Positions 34,201-46,000 of a stretch of 64,000 bases of DNA are shown piece by piece. The DNA comes from Micromussa lordhowensis. Lineage: Eukaryota; Cnidaria; Anthozoa; Scleractinia; Lobophylliidae. Made by a program: the position numbers and the translations under genes. The stretch is from assembly GCA_964020085.1 (NCBI GenBank), contig OZ026596.1, positions 9,958,239 to 10,022,238 on the forward strand, given 5' to 3'. Under the pieces are notes generated by a model. It saw nothing but the letters and a program-made list of their open reading frames with translations, did not search any database and was not told the origin of the DNA. Position 1 is the first letter of the stretch. Every line of letters starts with the position of its first letter.

Positions 34201-37200
34201 TCCACTTTATTACCTTAAGGCGGCGAAATACGAGATACAAAAACCTTCAACTTGCCGTGCAACATTGTTTCGTTGCAAGTTTTTGTCGATGTTTCCCGTT
34301 TTTCACCTTGCGTGATCAACTTGACCCGCAACAAAAACATTTGTTGCGGATTGAAGAAATGCTGCCCGCTGATTGGTTGATTTGCTAGGGCACGAGCAAA
34401 TTTGTTGCGCGACAAGTTGTGAATTTGATGAAAAACGAGCAACAAAGCCAAAATCTGTTGCTCAAAGTAGACCCGCGTTCTACTTTTCGCAACAACTTTC
34501 TTTAACCCGCAACAAATGTTTTTGGTGCGCGACAAGTTGTCACACAAGGTGAAAAACGGGAAACATCGACGAAAATTTGCCTAGAAACAATGTTGCGCAA
34601 CAAGTTGAAGGTTTTTGTATCTCGTATTTCGCCGCCTTTAGCACTTCAAGGACGAGAATCAACTCTGTCTGAGCTCCTCTGTTTTTGGGATGTTAAATGG
34701 TAGTCACTCGTCCTTGGTTTGTCCTTAAAATAGTGTGGTATGGCTATGTTAAGGGGGCTGCTGGGAGGGTTCACGGTTCGGCGCATGTCTGTATTATTTA
34801 TTCGCCCGTGCACGCTTTTTGGCACAGACCCAGATTTTCATTGTTTATGAACCAATCGTAAGCAAGTTATCTAATTTTGCGTGCAAATAACCATAAAATC
34901 ATCAACCGTAGAATAAAGCGTATGGGTTTTAAACTAAATTCAATGGTCGACAGCGTCGGTAAAATCCACTGAAAACCTCTGTGAATTTTGGTCATCCGTC
35001 ATTCTACCACGACTAACTATAACATGTGATTACTGAACTATATCTGAGTGAGGTTTCTAAAGCGATAACATTGATAAGAAGTGAACAAAAGTATTTTGAT
35101 TTAGAGACATGCGCCGAACTGTGAAACCCTCCCTTTAAGACCCAATCTCGTTCCCAGAGGTCGCGTTCCCCTAGTCTCTTTCACGCCCGCAAGGGACTAG
35201 GGCAATGCGACCTCTGGGAACGAGATTGTTTAAGACCATCTTGTTTGATGTGACGTGTTGCCGTTCTCTGCTGTAGGGTAGTATTCCTTTTGCCGTGATT
35301 GGCAGTAACAATATTACAGACGTCAGAGGTAAACAAGTGCGAGTTAGGCAGTACCCGTGGGGGATGGCAGAAGGTATTTAGCTTTGAAGTCATTTCTACT
35401 GTTGTAAAAACAAAGTGTTTACACCAAATTAGGTTGGTAAGATAAAAGTGTGACAAGCTGATGTTGACTTGTACCAAGCTCGGGAAAAGTCGCGTTAATT
35501 AGCTTAATCAATTGCTCAACAGTCTGTGCTGTATGGTCAACAGACCATTTTTTTTCGGTCAATCGTCGGAAAACACCCGAAGGATTTGCGATCCTTGATA
35601 AACCAATCAGAGAAGAACACGAACGCGTCAAGGTATTGTCGAAAGTTGACAGTGACGTCAAACTTTCGGGCGATGACATGTTCTCTTGTTCCTCTTGAGT
35701 TCTTGCGATCTCAGTTTCTGGAAGGCGAGGAAAGCCGTCGCTCGTGTGACAATCGACTCTCGCTTGAGCTGCGGGCCGCGGGCTGCGGGCTGTCAGTGAA
35801 CACCTATGAAAACTACGACTCGCGTTTCTAGGGATAATTATATTACTTAACAGCAACCTGTTTTAGTAAAACTGCTGGTTTTCATTCAAGTGTTTGAAGC
35901 CTCGATCCAGGGGAAAACAACTTCTTTACAAGTTAGTGTCTTAAGAAAGTTACCGAACATTTGATTTGCCAAATGTGGATAACAAATCATAACCCATCTG
36001 TCTACTCAACTAGAGATTTGATTTGCTTGATAACACGTTACTTATCATTATTTGCAGTTGAAAATCCTGAACACTGCGACTTCATCAAACTTAGAAACAT
36101 GTTGATTAGGTACGTCTGATCAATCGATGTTATCTCGATACCTCTGTTCATCTCTGTCGCAGTTCCAAACTTAAGTTTGTTTCGTTTCTTTTTTTTTTTT
36201 TCAGGACTCACATGCAAGACTTAAAAGATGTCACTCAAGAAGTTCACTACGAAAATTACAGAGCAGAACGGCTCTTGAGCAAGGGGCAACGACCCTCCTC
36301 TCCACGAAAAACTATAGAAGCTATGTAAGAGAACAATGCACCCACCGTCCCTAAAATTTTGTTTGTGTCCAGTCCCTTTCCTCGCTCCCCTCCATATGTG
36401 TTTGATATAGCGTTTTTTTCATTTGGTCACTCCACATGTTACTAAAATTCTACATCTAAGAACTGAATCAATTGGGCATCCCCCTGAAGTCAACTCCATA
36501 AATCTGTGAATGGATTTTCCGTTATGTTTTGAGTTGAGTGGTCACACAACACTGGGAAATGCGTCTGAAATGTATGACGACTTTGTTGATGAGGCGTTTG
36601 CACACTCAGTTAAAAGTAGCCGCACGAGATAAGTTGTTCACCTTGAGACAGGCGGTTCTAGGAAAGCTAAACCTCTGAATGCAAGCTTGTTTTTTTTCTT
36701 TTTCGCTCAAACCCTCTTTCAGTGTCAAACACCCGTTTGGCACTGGGGTGCTTGCAGCTTAGCCTCATACGTAGACGCTTTTTTGGACTCGTCACGCAGT
36801 CTTTCTCGTTCGTTCGCATTGCTAGTACGTGGGAATGGAAGATTGCGTGACGAACCCAAAGAGATTACTTGCTACCTAGCTATCGGAGAAAGGCTTAGAA
36901 GTAATGATGCGCCCATTCAATCTAGAAGAGACAAGCCTTGAACAAAAGTTCACTATGACCAGCAGGTCTGTCTGATGTTTATCTTTTTCTTTTTTCTTTA
37001 CTCCAGGAAACGAAAAAGTGGCAATTTTGATGTGGAGGGTATGGACGCCGCCTCTGACCTGTCAGAGAAGGATCGAATGTTGAAAGAAAAAGAAGCGGAG
37101 GTATTGAATTGGTTTGAGACCATTTCTCTCTATTCCCTTCCAAGGAATCCCACTCAAAACGGCAACGAGAATGCAAAAGTCCCGGGTGTACTCTGTAAAT

Positions 37201-38205
37201 CATTGGGTAGGGGTGTGCCACTGGAAAAGTGAAACCCTTACCATATACTAGAACATGATCAGTTGATTTTGCAGCACTATTCTAAACTAGGCACCAAAAC
37301 ATCAACCCTATCCCAGACCAGCTATTTTCCATGCAGAAACTTTATCACTACCGTAGACCAACATATGCTAACTAAACCAGCATTTTACTAAATCACTTTC
37401 GAGTTTCAATTTCTATCATAGAACCCGGGTAAAGAATCTGGCTTCTTTCCCGATAGATTTTACCCTATTCTAGTCCAAAACGGTCCGATTTCTATACCCT
37501 ATCCCAGTCTAAACTGCCTGAAAACAACGGCTGTGCATACTGTACCCCCAGGGCAAAAGTTTCCGCTACTGGGAATGTGATTGTTTTTGTCCGTTTTTTA
37601 GGGGGGGGGGCTCTCACGTTTAAGGGGGCGGGGATCCCAGCTGGAAAAATTTGAAGTAAACATTTAAGCGAGACCAATCCAGACGTGGCTAAACTTTTTT
37701 TTATATCTTTGCACACACACAAGAAACTTTACAAACACACAACTGTCCTTAAAACTATCCTACTAACATTACCAAGAGTAATTACAATGACTGAGACGTG
37801 GCTAAACTTTATTGTCATCAAATGCCTCTGCAAAGTAATTTTAAAGCTTTTAAACCATATCTATGTACAACATTAACACAGAATGACCCTAGAAGATACC
37901 TTGATGGTTGACAACACTGGCTTTCCGCCCTCAACACCCGAAATTAGACCAAAATCGTTAGCGTGCAACCCTAATGAAGATGACCACTGCAATTCGGCAT
38001 GGAAGCTCCTCACCTCTTACCCCTCCAGTAAGGAGCTACTAGCTTCCCAAATGTACTCATGTAATAATGTTATTTCCTGGACATGTTTTACATATTTGCG
38101 TGTCTCTACTTTTCTTTTTAGTTGCGGCGGATGCAAGAGATGATTGCTAATATGCAGAAAGAAATGGCAAAGCAAAAACCAGGCGTTGTTGAGGAAAGGT
38201 TCTGA
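28201..38205 (+). CDS. Septin GTPase, SEPT2-type
   Basis: Septins are GTP-binding cytoskeletal proteins that assemble into filaments at the cell cortex and division site. Well-supported exons are 29277-29367, 31017-31103, 31435-31558, 32324-32458, 33302-33419, 33865-33966, 35277-35373, 36058-36109, 36205-36324, 37007-37100 and 38122-38205; all junctions keep phase. Motifs in order: polybasic [18 protein letters not shown]-loop [10 protein letters not shown]3 [25 protein letters not shown]4 AKAD, the septin unique element ([20 protein letters not shown]), then a short coiled coil ([19 protein letters not shown]). The order and sequence match the SEPT2/4/5 group. A first exon 28201-28258 (ATG) is likely, but its phase does not match 29277. 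An exon near 28313-28410 ending in a good donor (CCG/GTAAGA) would restore the frame but has a poor acceptor. The last exon can end at 38205 or splice on to 40273-40345. Confidence 0.92.
29731..30478 (+). mobile_element. Short Penelope-like element copy with inverted 5' stub and target duplication
   Basis: Forward sequence from about 29818 to 30478 matches the PLE at 1-1100 (GIY-YIG region [15 protein letters not shown], then the 3' end). Its 5' edge (29768-29817) is the reverse complement of its own 3' edge (30431-30480), 48 of 50 bases. The 11-bp direct repeat ACATATATAAG flanks it at 29720-29730 and 30479-30489, consistent with a target-site duplication. It is 5'-truncated, frameshifted and non-coding, and lies in a septin intron. 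Confidence 0.8.
30378..30422 (+). ncRNA. Hammerhead-ribozyme-like motif in PLE copy
   Basis: TGACT (30378-30382) pairs with AGTCA (30418-30422) as a 5-bp stem I. Between them are CTGAAGA (30383-30389), a stem II hairpin with GAC/GTC ends, GAAAC (30410-30414) and TTC. Core order and stem I fit a minimal hammerhead with a very short stem III. The usual GTC before the cleavage site is TTC here, and stem II has internal mismatches. Confidence 0.55.
31705..32015. mobile_element. MITE with GTGTACTAAAG inverted ends and TCAATCGAC-rich interior
   Basis: The left end GTGTACTAAAGCCATCCCTG and the right end (reverse complement GTGTACTAAAGACATCTGTG) are imperfect inverted repeats. The interior is a series of degenerate GACACT/TCAATCGA units on both strands. 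It lies in a septin intron. Confidence 0.6.
32787..32920. repeat. Second copy of CCCTCTGGAAATTCCAA repeat
   Basis: CCCCTCTGGAAATTCCAATT followed by CATTTCTTTAAAGTTTTTGG matches the arrangement near 25620-25680. A further partial unit (GGAAATTCCAATC) follows at about 32908. Confidence 0.45.
32965..33270. repeat. GGTTGA-rich degenerate repeat element
   Basis: Many GGTTGA/TCAACC units occur on both strands, for example ATCAACCATTTC near the left edge and GAAACGGTTGATCC near the right. This suggests a foldback element with arms made of short motifs. It abuts the acceptor of the septin exon at 33302. Confidence 0.45.
34215..34640. mobile_element. MITE with AGGCGGCGAAATACGAGATA inverted ends and TTA target duplication
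   Basis: The termini AGGCGGCG and CGCCGCCT continue as inverted repeats of more than 50 bp (ACGAGATACAAAAACCTTCA on both strands). The element is flanked by TTA at 34215-34217 and 34638-34640. A 3-bp TTA duplication is typical of PIF/Harbinger-type elements. Interior GCAACA units are repeated on both strands. There is no transposase. Confidence 0.7.
34764..35133. mobile_element. MITE with GGAGGGTTCACGGTTCGGCG inverted ends
   Basis: The left end GGGAGGGTTCACGGTTCGGC and the right end GCCGAACTGTGAAACCCTCC are inverted repeats of about 28 bp with one or two mismatches. The interior is non-coding. Confidence 0.65.
35143..35228. repeat. 86-bp foldback element
   Basis: CAATCTCGTTCCCAGAGGTC and its reverse complement frame a short loop with a second inner hairpin (CTAGTC...GACTAG). 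It lies directly next to the preceding MITE and about 50 bp upstream of the septin exon at 35277. Confidence 0.75.
35419..35856 (-). other. Antisense 145-codon open frame inside a septin intron
   Basis: The frame is open on the reverse strand with a Ser/Thr-rich then amphipathic segment ([27 protein letters not shown]). A possible donor follows FPEL (G/GTACAAG, near 35475). No family is recognised. It could be an exon of an antisense gene, a retroelement piece or chance. Confidence 0.25.
37270..37620. repeat. Degenerate CTATCCCAGWCYA-type repeat
   Basis: CCCTATCCCAGACCA, CCCTATTCTAGTCCA and CCCTATCCCAGTCTA recur within the intron between septin exons 37007-37100 and 38122-38205, ending in a run of ten G near 37602. 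There is no coding signal. Confidence 0.35.
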
Positions 38206-38828
38206 AACCTCCTCCAACAGTGCTAGAATTTTGTGTACTCTAGAATTAATTCTTATTTAAAGAACTTCGTCTGCAAATGATGTAGACTAAGGAATCTCAA
38301 ATAATGTGCCAAAGCGTTCTTCACATATGCTACATATGGTCTCCATCGCAGCCTTGGGTTGTCACGCGACGATTCTCACAATAACATTGCGTGACGATCC
38401 AAGTAATGTCGTGGAAAAGGTCATTTGTGTTTTAATGAGTTATATCTTCTCTTCTTCATGTGCTCAGCAGCTTTTGAACTGTCCTCGGTGTTGTGTTAGG
38501 AATAATTAAACTTTGTAAAATCATAACAATTTACAATTGTGAACAATATATTTCCTTTTCATTGCTTTCGTTGAGGTATTAGGCTTTTAATGGTTTGCGC
38601 TAAACCTAGAGCAGATCGTAACCTGTGAAATCTCATTACGGTATACTTTCAAAATGTCTCATTCAAACGTTATGCGACTCGCCAAGCAACGACGCAGTGT
38701 TTTTCTGCGCCGGGTTACGTAGCCTGGGTACGAGGCGTAATCAGAAAGGCAACGCCTGGTACCTAGGCCACGTGGAGTGTAACACAACGTGACTGCTCTA
38801 TATTGTTACTATCTTGCAGCCGGCCTCT

Positions 38829-39151
38829 AAAAAATATATATATATATAATCGCCAGAGAGAAATGTCTCTGTTTCACGATAAACTAGCCTTTTACGGTGT
38901 TATAGACAATTTCCACGTACAAACAGCTAAAATATATTTCAGACAAAAATAAATTATACGTAATACTGGTAGTACACTTATTACTATAAATGTCTGTAGT
39001 TTAGATCTGTACAGTATTTTTCTACGCCTTTTTCGATATTTGAAGCATTCAATTGTGTTTTCTTTATGCCTCTAACCATCTCTCTTTTTGCATATCAAGA
39101 TGATTGTCTGTCTGTCTCTGTGTGTGTGTCTGTCTGTCTGCTTGTGTGTCC
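38829..39151. repeat. Microsatellites: (AT)n and (TCTG/TG)n
   Basis: An AT run lies at about 38832-38849, and TGTCTGTC/TGTGTG units at about 39105-39150. Nothing else is seen between the septin stop at 38205 and the alternative last exon at 40273. A 129-codon reverse frame there (39387-39776) is judged chance. Confidence 0.7.
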
Positions 39152-40272
39152 ATCTAACGTAGACAAACGTTATCAAACAGGGTTCCTACAGAGTTAAGGA
39201 TTCCAAAAATGTGTAGATTTGTAATCTAGTTTTCCAGACCTTAAAAAAGTGTGGAAAATAAAAATTAAGTATGAAAAAATATATTTCTCTAAGCTAAATC
39301 GTTCACACCTATGCGTTTGCATTTCATTGTGGTTACATCACTGTGGTTCATTTTTCGAGCTTTGAAACAATCAAGTATTAACATTCTCAGATTTTTAAAT
39401 TGGGAAATGACTCAGAACCTAGAGTCTTAAAAAAAGTAAAAGAAAGTAATGGTTTGGAAAACGCTCGGGAAAAGTGTCGACGTTTGCATTCCAAAATATG
39501 TAGGAACCCTGCGTTAAAGTCATAATTGAGCCGTGTATTGTACGGTTTAGAAAACTTCTCTATACTACTTGTTGTACTTGATAACGTGATTGGTGTCAGT
39601 TCAGGAGAAATATTTCGAAAGATTGAAGACAAATAAATTGCAGTTGCACGCTTCAGCCTCATACCTAAACTTTTAGTAAGAATACGAACCATCAAATACA
39701 GTACAATAACGAACCGATAAAAACCAGGAAACGTGCTTTGAACGTGCTTTGAGTTTTGAAAGGCCGATGCAAACACAACAGAGTATTTGGGAGAACTCGA
39801 AAAATTCCGTTTCCTTACTCGAGTGTTGCATCGTGCTGTCTATGTGAATATCAACCTAAGGTGCACTCTAATGTAAGGCTATGAGTTGTGTCAAGAGATT
39901 ATGATCGATCCTTGTTACCTAGTAGCCTTTCAACCAGCGCACATCTTGTATCACCATATTTTACGGGCCAGTTTGAAAAATAAACGTATAGTCCCCCTGT
40001 ATTTGAGTCATGTTTGTTTCTCTAAATAACCTTTTCACTCCCATGCTCGTCAATAAATTCTCCTTCAGTTTCTTATTGTAATGCGTTTTTTTAATGTAAG
40101 TTCCGAGAATTTGGTGTTATAGCGAGATGATATCCTCAACTTGATGACTATAGATTCTTGTCACCTTTGCTTGACGTTGTATCGGTAAAGTTAGGGGACG
40201 TTAGCAGTTGATCAACGTTGCCTTAATTACTATGACCGTTGCCATCTGTATGTTACTTTCCTTATATGACAG

Positions 40273-40345
40273 ATTGGAGAAAAATATTCCCCCAAAAGCG
40301 TCAATGTACGGCGATGATGCCGATTGGTATAATAGTAATAAATAA
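40273..40345 (+). CDS. Candidate alternative last exon of the septin gene
   Basis: A good acceptor (CTTTCCTTATATGACAG) is followed by a frame that fits the donor AAAG/GTTCTG at 38198/38199 in phase 2. It gives a tail beginning EERLEKNIPPKASMYGDDAD and ending WYNSNK before TAA at 40343-40345. The unspliced form instead ends EERF at 38205. The acidic tail is coding-like but I cannot confirm it by family comparison. Confidence 0.45.
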
Positions 40346-43065
40346 TCTTTAATGAGAAGGCCTACGTATTACTTATGGGCAGTGACAGTTTATCGTTGCT
40401 TGATTGAGGTGGTTCACGATGTTTCAGCAAGAAGGAAAGGAAAGCATGAGTACACGTGTTTGTGCTGTTTCCTTCTATCACGCTGCAACACCTTGACACT
40501 TTCGACACTGTCGCGTACGCCTATACGTTTCAAAAGGGCATAACCTTTCTCAAAACAGCTACATGTATCAGGCGGAGTTTGCGGTGTAAAAACTAACTGC
40601 AAATCATAGAAAACCCTCCGAACCATAGTTTGCAAAGAGAGAAACATCAAGGAAGTTTTAACAAGCCAAGAGGAAATAATTTATGGGACCGAGGAAGATT
40701 GACTAGACGAGTTTGACTTTACGAACTTGAAAGTTTGCGGCATTCTTTCTCACGATGTGCTAACAGTAACATTCCTCTTGAAGGATACCTTTAGACACTG
40801 ATTTAAGCGATCTTCAAATTACTTGCTATTTCGATTCAGAATAAAATTGACTTATTCAGGGCCGGGTTGTTTCACAGCCGGTTAACGCTAACCCAGGATT
40901 AAAAGTTGACTGAAGTATTGATTTTTCTTGTTTAAAAATGTTTTTGCTTCCTATTTTTTGTTTAGCTTGAGATTATGCAGCTTCAAAAGAGAAGACCAAA
41001 CAATATAAACCGAAAACCTCTCCGGAGTATTATTACAAGATAATCTGGTTTTTATCAACTGGGTTGATAATGTGAATTGGCCACCGTAAAGAGATTCGGA
41101 AGCTGACGTTTCGAGCGTTAGCCCTTCGTCGGAGCGAAAGGGCTAACATTTTTGTCCTAAATTAAAATCGTTCGATATCTTTTGAAGTGATGCACTAATA
41201 GACACTTCAGTTACCAATGTGTCTAAGCTAGAGATAAAGACCAGTTTGCAGTTAAAACTGAATATTGCTTGTTGCTACTAAAAAAAACTGATCTTAAACG
41301 GTTTCATCTTGTTTACCACGCTGTAATCACTTTTGTTAAGAACAAACTTCGTTAAGAACAAAAATATTTAGAGAAATATTTTGGTGGAAATGCTTGATGA
41401 AAAAACAACTCGGTAAAAATATTTAATATCTGTGTACTCAGAATTACATGTAATTTAGCTAAAAGAGAATGAGTTTCATTAAGTTTCGTAGTTGGTGTTA
41501 TTTTATTAATCTGGACGGTTATCTCGATTGGCCAGGTGAAATACTAATAAGTATTTTACCTGACTAGAATTTATTGCTATCGCTAGTATGTTCTGTTCTT
41601 AACTGATTCGGCACTCAAAAAATGTGGGATACGATTAACCCATGCAGTTGTTGAGAGCTGACCGCGTTTAACTCAGTGATATTTAGGCTAACCGGAGCGC
41701 TGTTTAGGCTAACCGTTGTACCATTTCTTCATTTCGTATTTTAATCACGCCCGATTTAGGTTTTACTCTATACGGAAGTAAAACCACAGCAAACCTTATT
41801 TCTTTAGTGGAGGCCAGAGATGGACAGTTTTAGCGTCGCGCTCATTCTTCTACCGCCGGTTTTATCTGTTCTTTATACTATCATTAAATTATCTTCGAAA
41901 ATACAGTGCTAAAATTAAGTTTATTATCGCAGCTGAACTGTCTTAATTTGGTACAACATTCAAGCTTTTACAGATTTTTCCCTTCGCAGTTTTGACACCT
42001 TGTTACATCTTGTTCCGGCGAGCTCACTTCGCCCGCTTATAACCAAACAAACAAAACCAGAAATGACTGTGAAGAGACTTTTGTTCTACATCAAATTGCA
42101 TTAGATTTCAGTGGTAGTCAATCGGAAGCTGGCAAAATCTTTTTTGCATGTTTACATGTATGTGTGATTTGAGTCAGTTCAAAAGAGCTGCCGCCAATAG
42201 CCGATACGCCAAATGTCAATTTAAAAAGCATCGCTTGGCGGTGAACTTCAAGATGTTTAACAAATGGGCGAACTAAAAGTGTCTAAATGTGATTCCCCGG
42301 AAGCGGCTGGTGTGCAATCTTGACTAATTCCACTAATGCAACTGTAGCAAAAATCACGTCGAAGCATTCCAGGGAAAGTATTTCACAGTCAGACTTTTTC
42401 CAGCTCAATGCATTTTGAAATAAAAAGCCGGCTTTTAAAAGACCTTGCTCATCTCATTAGAAAATGAAAATGAAATTTCATTCTATTTGCTTTAAAGCTC
42501 GTATACATTATTGATTCCGTAAATGGCTTCTCTATTACTCTCAGTGACTTTGTAACCTAATTATATACAAACAAGCCAAAAAAAAAATAGCCAACGCTTG
42601 CAAAATTCACACCATACTACAATTAAAATTCAAGCTTAACTTTCAAATAGCTTTTATCAACTGTTATCATTAAATAATTTCTCGAAAACCGACAGTCACG
42701 AAAATAAAATCAATCTTAAAATGAAATTAACTTTGTTCAGTCCACAACTGAAACGTTGTGTATTGCTCATATTTGTTTTAAAATGCGACTGTCACATTTT
42801 CCCATTTTCTACGTTAATAATTTTACATCTGCTGTTTTTTTTATTGAAGGTTTTTCGGCAAAGCTAGAACCTGATTCGATGGCCGAAATTTAAAAGACAA
42901 TAGTCTGTCCTTCTAATTAGAAAGGCAAATTGACGAATGGTATAATTGTCGTCTTTTATTTTGAATATAGTGTAATGTTTTCATACGAGCTGTCAGCCTA
43001 TATTGAAACGTGTGCTCTGCTGTCAGTCCACTTCATGAGGACCCTAAGCTTTCATCGTTTAAGAC
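40346..43065. other. Intergenic, one PLE fragment, no gene identified
   Basis: AT-rich sequence without coding frames above about 80 codons. The only recognisable item is the PLE-type 3' end fragment near 41030-41155. Confidence 0.5.
41030..41155 (-). mobile_element. PLE-type 3' end fragment with hammerhead-like motif
   Basis: On the reverse strand CCGACGAAGGGCTAACGCTC is followed by GAAACGTCAGC. This gives a hammerhead-like core with stem II GGGC/GCTC, GAAAC, GTC and a 3-bp stem I GCT/AGC. The first core base pair is altered (CCGACGA instead of CTGANGA). The flank GGTGGCCAATTCACATTATC continues to about 41030. I recall this sequence type from cnidarian and other metazoan PLE 3' ends. Confidence 0.5.
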
Positions 43066-46000
43066 ATGAAGCTGGAAGAGAACTTAACCTATAAAATGCT
43101 GAAGATTTTACGTTTCTTCCGCCGAGAACAACGTTCTGTCGATGTTGGAGATGAATCGCAAGAGGCGGGAAAAGGTTTGACCTTACTTCAACATTCAGCT
43201 TTTTATAAGTCATTTTCAGTGTGTTTATATTTTCCATTTTTGTTCCTGACTGATGTTTTTAGTGTAAGAGCTGTGTTTGTTACATCCCTTTATTCTCAAA
43301 ATAACATTTTTATGGTTAATTTATCGTTTTATTCGCGATAGCACTCTCATCTCCTGCCAAGCTAGCGTTATTTCATTACCTCCCACAGCAACAATATTCA
43401 CATTTCACTGAAAACGAAGCAAATCTCACTTTGTATTTTAATTTTGTCAAAAAGATGTATATAAAAAAAATATTAATACATGAAAAACATTCAATTTTAT
43501 GCACGCAAGCATTGCATATACACCGTAAAATGTTCATCATTAGTTTCTATTTTGTAATTGACACCTTTCCTTATACCTGAAACTCAGTATCTTTGTATAA
43601 AACAGAATAAAAAAAACAAAACAAAAATTTCACTTAAGTCAGATATCGACGTTTATTAAGAGACGTGATGACTGCTGTCACCTTGAACTATCTTCATAAT
43701 TAAATTTCACGTATACGTAAAAACACGTATACATTTCACAATAACACGTATCCTTTTTCTGGAAACGAGTGCGTGTTTCGAGTAACGTGTTGTTGAAAGT
43801 TTTTCATGTACTCACAGTACAATGATAAGCCACTTTTTTCATAAGCAGTCTATTTTTGCTTTCGTAACTCAAAGCACGTTGACCAAGCGTAAAATAACCA
43901 ATATGGGTGCGTATTTTGCACGATATTTTACGCACACTTCACGCTTACTGTTATATCGCATTTTTCGTTTGTTGCCCTTCTGTTAAAAGAACATTTTTTT
44001 CTGACAGCTTTGATTCTGCAAAAGGACATTTTCTATCATATTTTGATTTATGTTGAATGAAATTATTTGAACTTAAGACAATGACCCTGGTACGGTTTGC
44101 CCAAAAAAGGTGGGTCGGAAAGCTATATTCAAATTAACTCTTGCTTCATTTTGAAATTGAAAATACATCTAACTGCAGCAACAGTTTAATTTCTTACCAA
44201 AAATTATCCAGTAAAACCATGGTTTCTCTGAACTTGGCAAAATAAATTGCAACTGCGACGCGGAAACCTTCGCACTCCCCTCTTATTGATTAATATTCTG
44301 ACGTTTCGTTTATATTGGTTCGTTCGGTAGCACTTATTCTTTTCAACTGAGTTTTTTGGTGACGTCATCTGAACGCAAGGCTTTTCCGCTTGCACCACAT
44401 GACTCGAATCGATTGACCGCGCGACCAAGTATTGAAGTCTAGGAACTAGTCAACTGATTGAGTTGAACAAGAATGCAATTCGGCCACGGTAAACGCGGTA
44501 ACAATTTTCATAAACAGCTGAAAACAGTGCTCTTTATATTGATTTCATTGCCACGGATTTTTTGTGAATTAAGAGACATTGCTTTGGATGTTTCAAGAGA
44601 CTTTGGCAATACATTCAAGCAAGGCAACCTTCAAAAGTGGAAAACAATCGGCCACATTATCTGAGTCTTTTCTGCTGTCAGCTGACGACCATTATATCTA
44701 AATGAAAAAAATAAAACAATCACCAAACACCGTAGGATATATTCGAGGATGTGTTTTTATTTTGAAAAATATCCTCCTACGTTAGTTTTTTGTCTAATTA
44801 AACGCCTTTGGATTCATCCACCCCCGCCTTGAGATTTGTTACCTGGCGTAAATCTGGTTGGTTGACACTGTAAACATAACAAAAATAATTTAAAGAAGCT
44901 TTCAGTTTGCCGGGCCACACTGTAAACATAACGAAGGCGGCCCAATATAAAGTAAATGGTCGGTAGATAACTTAATGAAAATTTAATTGATGGATAATGT
45001 TATCTTTTTCTTCGAAACGTCGGAAAATGGATCTAGACATAAATATTTTTGTGAAGTTTCGCTTGCAGCTGACAAATTACAACCTGTCATCTACTTCGAC
45101 AATGCAATGAAGGAATCGGTACATAAAAAATGACAGGTTTTGATAGCGCGAAGCAATTTCTGTTAGAAGGAACTTTACGTATGATTTTCCTATTTTCATA
45201 CTGAGGAATTTTTAGGTCTGAAACACGGAATCGAGTTGTCTTTTCACCGCAAGTCTAAAAGATACAGCCATCATCAAATCAGTATAATAAATGATAGCAA
45301 ATGAATATTTAACCATGGAACTGGCTAAAGGTTTGTTCGTTTCAATTTACCGAGACTTTTTTGCTCCTTTATGATAATCCCTGTCTATCTTAGGCTGTGG
45401 CTTTGTTCTGAGATGAAAGTGTGTCTGTTTTCAGTGGTATGTGGTCCAGAAACATTTGACCCAAATTGCATTATCTTTACCAAGTGTAACGTTATAGGAA
45501 TTCATTTCTAGCTGCTAAATGATAGACCTGAGAATGAAGCTGAAGGTAAACTGTTAACGGTCAACGGTTGGCGGCGAAATTAGATGCCAGTTTAATGTTG
45601 ACTGTTGACCCCATCGAGACCATGCACGCATTGCATGCCTATGTTTTCATCAACTGATCACATGACACCGTCTGAAATCAAATGCGCTAGCTAACATTCG
45701 GAGCATTTTTTAATATTATGTGAGATTTGCAGTGCTTTACATTTTAAATGAATTTTTACTCTGTACGTACAGAATTGCAATGAAGAATTTTCTACCACAT
45801 TCATGAGAAAGTGTATCTCTGTTATATATGTAAATAGCTGATATTGATGTCTCGTTCTTAGAGTAAACTAAATTATAAAATTGCCAGATTTAATCATTAT
45901 TGTATTTTTTTTTATCTTTTCTCCCTATTCCGGCGCCAGTGACGTAAACTGTCCACAGCTAATCCAGCAAATTCTCGTTTCTGCTACTACTACAAAAAAA

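Noticed and set aside
39387..39776. 129-codon reverse frame
   Set aside because: No ATG-supported start, no domain and no splice context.
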